Origin: Spirochaetia bacterium
GTDB taxonomy: Bacteria > Spirochaetota > Spirochaetia > Treponematales > Breznakiellaceae
Reading direction: 5' to 3'
Length of the DNA: 17,072 nt
NCBI GenBank assembly: GCA_025997655.1
Contig: BNUW01000042.1
Location: 1-17,072, forward strand
A program made the translations under genes and the position numbers. Shown here one piece after another: positions 12,556-17,072 of the stretch. The notes under the pieces were generated by a model that saw nothing but the letters and a program-made list of their open reading frames with translations, was not told the DNA's origin and searched no databases. Positions within the stretch are counted from its first letter, which is position 1; each line of letters opens with the position of its first letter.

Positions 12556-13305
12556 ATGAAAAAGATCATAATTCTGATGCTCCTTATTGTTAGTATCGGC
12601 AATATCGAAGCTATAGATACAGAATCTTACCAATATATCAGTCACCTGCTGAATATCCGGCTTCCCGGCGCGCCCGATGTTTTTGAAGACGGGGTGATTT
12701 TTACCGCACCCTCCACCTACCGGCGGGTGGGCATTTCTTTTGCCCATGAGGGCTTTAAAAAGGTCTATTGGTTTGAAAAAATGCTGAAAGCTAAGGATGA
12801 ATTGACCCCGAAGGAAGAAAAAAGCAAGATAGAAACGGATCGATACCGGGATTCAGGGATACTCTTTTATGTCCTCAAAACGGCGCCCCCGGAGATTCGG
12901 GAACTGGAATACCGCCTGGTTATTGACGGCCTGTGGACTACAGACCCGCTGAACCCTCAGTATCGTATCGATCAGAAATCCGGCATAGTCCGTTCAATGG
13001 TGGTGATGCCCGAATTCAAGAAGGTCCCCACCGCCTTTGACGGCCCTCCGGGTACCCTCACTTTCAATTACCAGGCCCCCTCCGGAGAAACCGTCACCGT
13101 GGCGGGCTCCTTTAACGGATGGGACCCCTTCATGTATGAACTGCGGGAAACAAAGCCGGGCTCCTATTCCCTCACGCTGCCCCTTCCTCCGGGAACCTAT
13201 CACTACGTGTTTTTCCACCGCGGAGAGCGCATCCTGGACCCCTATAATCACAACCGGGTCTATACTATAGAAGGAATTGCCGCAACAGAAGCGGTGATCC
13301 GGTAA
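12556..13305 (+). CDS. Secreted-looking protein with glycogen-binding (CBM48/AMPK-type) domains
   Basis: 249 aa. A hydrophobic N-terminus MKKIIILMLLIVSIGNIEA looks like a signal peptide; no lipobox cysteine is present. The C-terminal domain (about 165-249) has the early-set beta-sandwich pattern of CBM48 / AMPK-beta glycogen-binding modules: VTVAGSFNGWDPFMYEL, then PGTYHYVFFHRGERILDPYN. An earlier stretch (about 50-137), ending VIDGLWTTDPLNP, looks like a more diverged copy of the same fold. This suggests binding of a glucan or cell-envelope glycan in the periplasm, but these modules are also reused as protein-interaction domains. It is divergent from the FlcA-like gene and shares its short upstream region, and it converges on thrC with a one-base gap. 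A Shine-Dalgarno sequence is not evident. Confidence 0.85.
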   Translation: MKKIIILMLLIVSIGNIEAIDTESYQYISHLLNIRLPGAPDVFEDGVIFTAPSTYRRVGISFAHEGFKKVYWFEKMLKAKDELTPKEEKSKIETDRYRDSGILFYVLKTAPPEIRELEYRLVIDGLWTTDPLNPQYRIDQKSGIVRSMVVMPEFKKVPTAFDGPPGTLTFNYQAPSGETVTVAGSFNGWDPFMYELRETKPGSYSLTLPLPPGTYHYVFFHRGERILDPYNHNRVYTIEGIAATEAVIR

Positions 13306-13306
13306 G

Positions 13307-14620
13307 CTACAAACAGCTCGCGATTGCCCCTTCCAGGGCATCAAGTTCGGGAGAAATCGTTGCCATAGGATCGGTCCTTTTCCAAAGGTTGGTAAACGCC
13401 GCCGGGATAGGAACCTGCTGGCCGGTAGTCTGGGCAACCAGTTCGGCATATTTCGCCGGGTGCCCCGTGGCAAGGACCACCACATGGCCGTTAAACCCGG
13501 CAGTCCGGGACATACGCCGGGCGGCGGCAAAGGCTACGGCGCTGTGGGGGTCCAGCAGGATACCGTAGCTTTTCCAGGCCTCTTCCATGGCTGCCAGGGT
13601 TGCCTGGTCGTCAATCGCATCGGGGTACACCATGTGCCGCATTACCGCCGGGGCTTCCGCATAAAAAGACGCCAGCCGTTCGTAGTTTGAGGGAACGCTC
13701 ACATCCATGGCCGGCGAATTGGTCTGGATAAGCTTCCCCGGCTTAAATTCCTTCCCTTTCACATAGTCCCCAAAGGCATTATTGGCGTTCATGGCGGCGA
13801 TAAACCCGTTCACGGGCATTCCCATTTTCCAGGCATAGAGCCCGGCGATCAGATTGCCGAAATTCCCCGAGGGTACGCTAAAAACCAGTTCCCCGGTGAG
13901 GATTTTTTTCAGCTTGATAAAGGCATAAAAGTAATAGAACACCTGGGGCAGCAGCCGGCCCGGGTTGATTGCGTTTCCACTGGTAATCCCGTAGCGCTCC
14001 GCAAAGGGCCGGTCGTTTATTGCCTCAACGATAAGGCGCTGGCAGTCGTCAAAGGCGCCCGTAATCTGGATGGAGATGACATTGGGGTCCAGGCCCCGGA
14101 CCGGGCCGGAGGGATAGATGATAACCGGAACCATCCCCCGGCGCCGGGAAAACGCATGGGCTATGCTGACCCCCGTATCCCCCCTGGCTGCGGAGAGGAT
14201 CATGGCACGACTGGTACTGCCGAGGAGTTCCTCCATGACCGCCGCCAAAAAGGCAATGCCGTAATCCTTAAAGACCCCGGTAGGTCCGTTGCAGAGGGTT
14301 AGGACGGAAAGGGTATCATCCAGTTGCTTCAACTGGGGTTCAAAATCAAAGGCGCTTTCCGCAACCCTGGCGGCGGAAAAGGGGTTCAGTTCCCCCTGGA
14401 GCAGAGCCGGAGCCACGGTGGCGACCAGTTCCGGATAGCTGGTTGCGGAATCCATATAGAGGATATACTGCCGCATATCTACTACTGAGTCGGGAACATA
14501 GAGCCCGCCGTTGGCCGGCAGGCAGTTAAGGATCGCGTCCTTAAAGGAAACCGTGGCTGTATCGGCGGACCGGAGTCCGGCGGACTTTAGTCCAAGTGAC
14601 CGGGTAGACCTAAATTGCAT
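13307..14620 (-). CDS. thrC: Threonine synthase
   Basis: Pyridoxal-phosphate enzyme that converts O-phosphohomoserine to threonine and phosphate, the last step of threonine synthesis. 437 aa, normal for the bacterial ThrC class with an N-terminal small domain. Signatures: N-terminal FRSTR, NGGLYVP (37-43), the PLP lysine in GPTGVFKDYGIAF (Lys118), the ARGDTG loop (145-150), SGNAINPGRLLPQ (214-226), the phosphate-binding SGNFGN (251-256) and PAMDVSVPSNYER (303-314). ARGDTG stands where A(T/S)SGDTG is usual. Between FRSTRSLG and TVSFKDAI lies an insertion of about ten residues encoded by two tandem palindromic 15-mers (separate entry). The start has AGAGGA 6 bases upstream and lies 2 bases after the stop of the HTH gene, so the two form an operon. 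Confidence 0.95.
   Translation of the reverse strand: MQFRSTRSLGLKSAGLRSADTATVSFKDAILNCLPANGGLYVPDSVVDMRQYILYMDSATSYPELVATVAPALLQGELNPFSAARVAESAFDFEPQLKQLDDTLSVLTLCNGPTGVFKDYGIAFLAAVMEELLGSTSRAMILSAARGDTGVSIAHAFSRRRGMVPVIIYPSGPVRGLDPNVISIQITGAFDDCQRLIVEAINDRPFAERYGITSGNAINPGRLLPQVFYYFYAFIKLKKILTGELVFSVPSGNFGNLIAGLYAWKMGMPVNGFIAAMNANNAFGDYVKGKEFKPGKLIQTNSPAMDVSVPSNYERLASFYAEAPAVMRHMVYPDAIDDQATLAAMEEAWKSYGILLDPHSAVAFAAARRMSRTAGFNGHVVVLATGHPAKYAELVAQTTGQQVPIPAAFTNLWKRTDPMATISPELDALEGAIASCL
14564..14593. repeat. Two tandem palindromic 15-mers inside the thrC 5' coding region
   Basis: Units at 14564-14578 and 14579-14593; on the coding strand GGACTAAAGTCCGCC then GGACTCCGGTCCGCC. Each contains a GGAC...GTCC palindrome and encodes GLKSA / GLRSA in frame. 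The first unit shares 14 identical bases with 16205-16218. They sit exactly where ThrC proteins usually have no residues. Confidence 0.75.
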
Positions 14621-14622
14621 TA

Positions 14623-15039
14623 CTATCCTCTTTCAGTACCTTCTATAATACCCGCCAAACAAATACATGACAATGGATCGTCCAAAGGAAGAACGTCATT
14701 TTTTTTATTGTTTAAATCAGAAATGTATCTATTATGAAGCTCCTCCAAGGATTGCCCGAAGGTGGTATACATATCGGCGGTGTATTTTTCAATGATATTT
14801 ATCGCATCATCCGGGATGGTCTCTGCCGGACGCAGCAGTTCATAGGCTTCAAGATTAAAGACATCGGCCATTTTTGCCAATGTACGGGGCGAAACCCATT
14901 TTTTCCCGTTTTCAATATCACTTAAAAAAGGGATAGAAATATCCAGCTTTTCCGCCAATTCAGTCTGTGAAAATTTGCGGAAATTGCGATATCTTTCTAA
15001 ATTTGTGCTTAAAATACGCCGTAAATCCCCTTCATCCAT
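14623..15039 (-). CDS. HTH Xre/Cro-C1 family transcriptional regulator upstream of thrC
   Basis: 138 aa cytoplasmic regulator. The N-terminal helix-turn-helix occupies about residues 10-67: LERYRNFRKFSQTELAEKLD then ISIPFLSDIENGKKWVSPRT, with the recognition helix around SIPFLSDIENG and the closing helix LAKMADVFNLEAYELL. The C-terminal ~65 residues, including IPDDAINIIEKYTADMYTTF, are helical and may mediate dimerisation or ligand binding; no known sensor domain is evident. It ends 2 bases before thrC, so the two genes are probably cotranscribed, and it may control thrC or simply be adjacent. Its upstream region contains repeated AGATAATT boxes that could be its own operators. AGGGG lies about 9 bases before the ATG. 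Confidence 0.88.
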   Translation of the reverse strand: MDEGDLRRILSTNLERYRNFRKFSQTELAEKLDISIPFLSDIENGKKWVSPRTLAKMADVFNLEAYELLRPAETIPDDAINIIEKYTADMYTTFGQSLEELHNRYISDLNNKKNDVLPLDDPLSCICLAGIIEGTERG

Positions 15040-15054
15040 AAAAGATAGCCCCTT

Positions 15055-15131
15055 AGATAATTTAGTATGCTATTAGCCGTACAAAGTGAATAAGCATATA
15101 GATAATTGTCTTAGCAAACAGATAATTGTCT
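15055..15131. promoter_or_regulatory. Repeated AGATAATT boxes upstream of the HTH gene (candidate operators)
   Basis: AGATAATTGTCT occurs at 15100-15111 and 15120-15131, exactly 20 bp (two helical turns) apart, and AGATAATT again at 15055-15062. The 12-mer is an imperfect palindrome (AGA.AATT.TCT). It starts 16 bases upstream of the HTH start, fitting autoregulation by that protein. Confidence 0.45.
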
Positions 15132-15173
15132 TTAGCCGAAAAGAGGTTATTTAGGCGGTTATTACGGCAATCA

Positions 15174-15193
15174 ATGTATGAATTTTCATACAT
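15174..15193. promoter_or_regulatory. 20-bp perfect palindrome
   Basis: ATGTATGAA-TT-TTCATACAT, a 9-bp arm with 2-base centre, 40 bases before the UbiA remnant. It could be an operator, or a hairpin in a transcript; a smaller hairpin CCGCTTTTAGCGG follows near 15209-15221. Confidence 0.4.
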
Positions 15194-15233
15194 GCAGAGG
15201 GTATTACGCCGCTTTTAGCGGATTAAAGGAAAT

Positions 15234-15548
15234 GTGCGGGGGGTAACAAAAGTCTATACATACAATTTTCTCGATAAAAATATGTATGTCTGCCAAACCT
15301 TATGTATTGTGTTTTACTCCCTATGGAGTATAGATGCCGTAACGGTAGCGCGTTTTCACTCAAACGCATTTGTGTTTACCATACCGCTTGTGGTGGTATT
15401 GCTTCTCAAATACAGTTTAAGCGTGGAGGCAGATTCCGATGGCGACCCAACCACGGTATTATTTCACGATAAAATTCTTATTGGTTTGGTTTTAGTTTAT
15501 ATCGCATCAGCATTATTTATTGTCAATTTGGCCGGGATCGTTAAATGA
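15234..15548 (+). pseudogene. C-terminal fragment of a UbiA-family prenyltransferase (decaprenyl-phosphate phosphoribosyltransferase type)
   Basis: About 104 codons starting formally at a GTG; a stop lies just upstream in frame near 15219. The sequence VTKVYTYNFLDKNMYV, then TLCIVFYSLWSID, FVFTIPLVVVLLLKYSL and SVEADSDGDPTTVLFHDKIL followed by a hydrophobic helix is the last third of UbiA-type enzymes that transfer phosphoribose to polyprenyl phosphate. The Asp-rich catalytic motifs (N-D-x-x-D and the second D-rich loop) belong to the missing N-terminal two thirds, so no activity is expected. About three membrane helices remain. The stop overlaps the start of the SMR gene (ATGA), which shows the original operon. 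The start is not supported by a ribosome binding site. Confidence 0.7.
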
Positions 15549-15910
15549 AAAATGTAGTTCTCATTCTTACCAGTGTTTCGTTAAACGCGGGCGCGCAGAT
15601 CATCATGCGCAAAGCAATGATGCAAATCGGTGAAATAAACATTGAAGAAAAAAACTTTATATCATATTTGCCCCAACTTTTAGGCAATATATTTCTATGG
15701 ATTTCATTTTTATGTTATGGCGTGAGCATACTCATCTGGATAATTGTATTGTCAAAGGTTGAAGTAAGTTACGCCTATGCGTTTTCAAGTTTAGGGTATA
15801 TTTTTGTGACAATAATGGGTGTGTTATTACTCCACGAGCAGATTTCGGCGGTGAGGATTGTTGGCATCATTATTGTGTATTTTGGTATTATTTTGGTGGC
15901 AAGGAGTTAA
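15545..15910 (+). CDS. Small multidrug resistance / EamA-like 4-helix membrane protein
   Basis: 121 aa inner-membrane protein with four hydrophobic helices (about 3-21, 42-64, 68-90 and 97-119), the length and topology of the SMR family. Motifs: SLNAGAQIIMRKAM in helix 1, KVEVSYAYAFSSLGYIFVTI in helix 3 and LLLHEQISAVRIVGIIIVYF in helix 4. The membrane glutamate of drug-exporting EmrE (Glu14) is replaced by Asn14, so this belongs with the ArnE/ArnF- or EamA-like members thought to flip lipid-linked sugars rather than export drugs. Its ATG overlaps the UbiA remnant stop, and pairing with a polyprenyl-phosphate glycosyl-type enzyme agrees with a lipid-linked sugar role. The gene itself looks intact, but with its partner broken its use is uncertain. 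Confidence 0.82.
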   Translation: MKNVVLILTSVSLNAGAQIIMRKAMMQIGEINIEEKNFISYLPQLLGNIFLWISFLCYGVSILIWIIVLSKVEVSYAYAFSSLGYIFVTIMGVLLLHEQISAVRIVGIIIVYFGIILVARS

Positions 15911-15911
15911 A

Positions 15912-15968
15912 GTGAAAGATTTTGTTGATAAAAATATGAATTCTTATCAAGAAAAAGGAGATGTGTGA
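15912..15968 (+). CDS. Possible truncated start of a third gene in the UbiA-SMR operon
   Basis: GTG one base after the SMR stop, 18 codons reading VKDFVDKNMNSYQEKGDV, then TGA. AAGGAG precedes the GTG by about 6 bases. It may be the first codons of a gene cut off by the intron fragment that starts about 15 bases later. Confidence 0.25.
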   Translation: MKDFVDKNMNSYQEKGDV

Positions 15969-16204
15969 AATGACAAATGTAAAGCATACATCGGGTTTAC
16001 CACGTTCCGCTTGCCTACCAATTCAATACACGGTAGAACCTGCCTATAGCCCGGGGCTGCTTGTCCATTTTATCCATCCCGTAGGAAAAGGATGAATACG
16101 AACCCTCACTTTTTAGTCAAAGCGTTTCACTCCCCTTTCGCTTTTTCGAGGTAACGGGCCTTACGGCAATTCGATTAATCTGTTCATAGTGCATTATTTA
16201 TGCT

Positions 16205-16219
16205 GCGGACTTTAGTCCG
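16205..16219. repeat. Palindromic repeat GCGGACTTTAGTCCG
   Basis: Shares 14 identical bases with the thrC-internal palindrome (14580-14593). It lies in the putative intron fragment. Confidence 0.6.
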
Positions 16220-16265
16220 ACGTTACCGGAATGGGGGTATCCGTTTACCGCGTTGTCCCCACCGC

Positions 16266-16281
16266 GCGGACCAAAGGTCCG
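16266..16281. repeat. Related palindrome GCGGACCAAAGGTCCG
   Basis: A GGACC...GGTCC hairpin, similar in form to the palindrome 61 bases to the left. It may simply be a stem of the structured intron RNA. Confidence 0.4.
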
Positions 16282-16440
16282 ATAGCACCTGTCTGTTACC
16301 GGACACGCACCGGCGGGTAGCATTACCCCAAATGGAAGGGGTAGACTTTTTCTTTTACCTCCTTTTCCATATCTTGGTCAGCTATTCAAGCGACTTCGTG
16401 TCGCACTCCTACAGCCTCGTTATGCGAAGTACATTTGGTT

Positions 16441-16829
16441 TTAATCAACTACTTTTAATCCATCTTTTTTATATAATTTTATATTATCATCCACACTTAT
16501 TAAAATAAAATCATTCCTTATTGCCTCCCATATTAAAAATCTAGCAAATGGGTCTTTATGGTGAATAGGTAATTTGTTATTATATCTATATTATCTATTC
16601 TTTTGCATAGGTAATAGCTATTGTCTAATTCTTCAAAAAAATCATCAAGTGTACCACCGTTCAAATACAATTTTTTTAATCCATATTTTATAGATATTTC
16701 CCATAAATTTATTGGACTATAATATATTTCATTATTTTCGTCCAACAAAATTGAGCATATGTTTTTGGGTAATTTATTAGTATCCAAAAATGACCATAAT
16801 AATATATGAGTATCAACCAGATATTTCAT
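16441..16829 (-). pseudogene. vapC: VapC-type PIN-domain toxin, frameshifted
   Basis: The first frame from ATG at 16829 gives MKYLVDTHILLWSFLDTNKL, NEIYYSPINLWEISIKYGLK and CKRIDNIDIIT, the N-terminal two thirds of a VapC ribonuclease (catalytic Asp6 and Glu44). It then drifts out of frame and stops at 16533. In another frame the missing end is complete: NKLPIHHKDPFARFLIWEA, then NDFILISVDDNIKLY, ending at TAA (16441-16443), supplying the remaining PIN acidic residues. One base added near ATAATAACAAATT (about 16572-16584) would restore a protein of about 129 aa, the normal length. It is therefore a one-base loss, a sequencing error in an AT-rich run, or less likely a programmed shift. Its start overlaps the antitoxin stop (ATGA). 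Confidence 0.8.
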
Positions 16830-16927
16830 AAATTCAGTAACTCTTCATCAGTCATTGAAAAATCGGCCGCAAATTTTACCGTCATTTTCCCTTCCAATGA
16901 ACCTAATGTAATGTAATTGACAAACAT
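16826..16927 (-). pseudogene. C-terminal end of the antitoxin paired with vapC
   Basis: 33 codons, MFVNYITLGSLEGKMTVKFA then DFSMTDEELLNL, with TGA overlapping the vapC start. The L-G-S-L-E-G-K motif followed by an acidic tail resembles the toxin-wrapping C-terminus of Phd/VapB-type antitoxins, which are normally 70-90 aa with an N-terminal DNA-binding part. Here that part is absent, and a transposase gene in the opposite direction begins about 20 bases away, so an insertion probably removed it. GAAGGGAAAATG inside could also initiate a shorter peptide. Confidence 0.5.
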
Positions 16928-16931
16928 GTGA

Positions 16932-16947
16932 ATAGTAAATATACTAT
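16932..16947. repeat. Inverted repeat ATAGTA-AATA-TACTAT before the transposase
   Basis: 6-bp perfect arms around AATA, just upstream of (and touching) the first ATG of the transposase frame; it could mark the insertion-sequence end or its promoter region. Confidence 0.3.
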
Positions 16948-17072
16948 GTTCATGGCTAAAGCATTAGTTCCTGCACTAGTTGCAGACGACAAAATTTTGA
17001 TAGAAAACATATTAACAAGCGGGCATATTGAGTACAAATATGCGGTTCGGCTGCAAGCTGTTTTGCATCGGG
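16946..17072 (+). CDS. N-terminus of an IS630-like transposase (partial, runs off window)
   Basis: Starts at ATG 16946 or, two codons later, 16952, and is still open at the window end. It reads MAKALVPALVADDKILIENI then LTSGHIEYKYAVRLQAVLHR. This matches the opening of IS630-family and related HTH transposases (x-L-T-x-x-E-x-x-x-L-x-x-x-x-x-S-G-x-x-x-x-x-x-x-R-x-x-x-x-L), whose first helices bind the terminal repeats; the DDE domain would lie beyond the window. No Shine-Dalgarno sequence is evident. Its position at the broken end of the antitoxin suggests that the insertion sequence truncated that gene. Without the rest, another HTH protein cannot be excluded. Confidence 0.5.
   Translation, partial: MFMAKALVPALVADDKILIENILTSGHIEYKYAVRLQAVLHR

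Larger units (their letters stand above)
15983..16406 (-). mobile_element. Probable 5' fragment of a group II intron
   Basis: Read on the minus strand, position 16406 begins GTGCGACACGAAGTCGC, matching the GUGYG start of group II introns followed by the first domain I hairpin (GCGAC-loop-GTCGC). The next ~420 nt are rich in stable hairpins, such as TACCCC...GGGGTA, CGGACC...GGTCCG and CGGACT...AGTCCG, and lack coding sequence. The far end carries GGAACGTGGTAAACCCG, a string I associate with the region before the intron ORF. No reverse transcriptase and no domain V/VI hairpin follow to the left, so it cannot splice or move. The 5' exon would be the 34 bases after the vapC stop. It could instead be another structured RNA. 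The identification rests on the 5' motif and general character. Confidence 0.45.

Noticed and set aside
15970..16095. 41-codon + strand frame with a fair Shine-Dalgarno sequence
   Set aside because: It lies antisense to the probable group II intron fragment and has the look of the spurious proteins such regions produce.

Overview
The window looks like a chromosomal segment of a Treponema-type spirochaete, probably a host- or gut-associated one. The basis is the very large acidic, single-pass TPR protein at 8585-12457, which resembles the spirochaetal periplasmic flagellar collar protein FlcA. Treponeme-like integrase, BspA-type leucine-rich-repeat and toxin-antitoxin fragments agree with this. 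The assignment comes from recognising families by eye, not from a search.

Layout. (1) 39-1808 is an AAA+ ATPase, followed directly by a decayed BspA/LRR_5 remnant. (2) 2139-3422 is an AT-rich minus-strand pair: an unrecognised protein and thymidylate synthase ThyA. (3) 3423-4767 is sparse DNA around a flavodoxin-fold oxidoreductase (4007-4594). (4) 4768-5013 is the N-terminal stub of a tyrosine integrase. (5) 5097-8494 is bounded by a perfect 59-bp direct repeat covering the 3' part of tRNA-Val(CAC). The intact tRNA is at 8450-8521, so this is an integrated element inserted at the tRNA 3' end. It has no integrase of its own and carries only small minus-strand genes: an HTH regulator between two tiny ATGA-coupled frames, a BrnT-type toxin with an unusual partner, a lysine/alanine-rich protein, a phage-type nuclease domain interrupted by an amber codon, and HigBA-like remnants. 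Inside it is a 218-bp MITE with perfect 19-bp terminal inverted repeats and a 5-bp target duplication. (6) 8585-15039 is GC-richer core sequence: the FlcA-like protein, a lipid-free secreted-looking glycogen-binding-fold protein, threonine synthase and an HTH regulator just upstream of it. (7) 15140-17072 is a junkyard: the C-terminal end of a UbiA-type prenyltransferase coupled to an SMR-type transporter, a probable 5' fragment of a group II intron, a frameshifted vapC with a shortened antitoxin, and the start of an IS630-like transposase running off the window.

Themes. Two accessory zones flank the core block, and both are dominated by toxin-antitoxin genes and decay: nonsense codons, frameshifts and truncations. 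A short palindromic repeat (GGACTAAAGTCCGC type) is embedded in frame near the N-terminus of thrC and recurs inside the intron fragment. The most unusual items are the tRNA-Val element with its partial duplication of the tRNA locus, the clean MITE, the BrnT operon with a non-canonical antitoxin, and the palindrome inside thrC.
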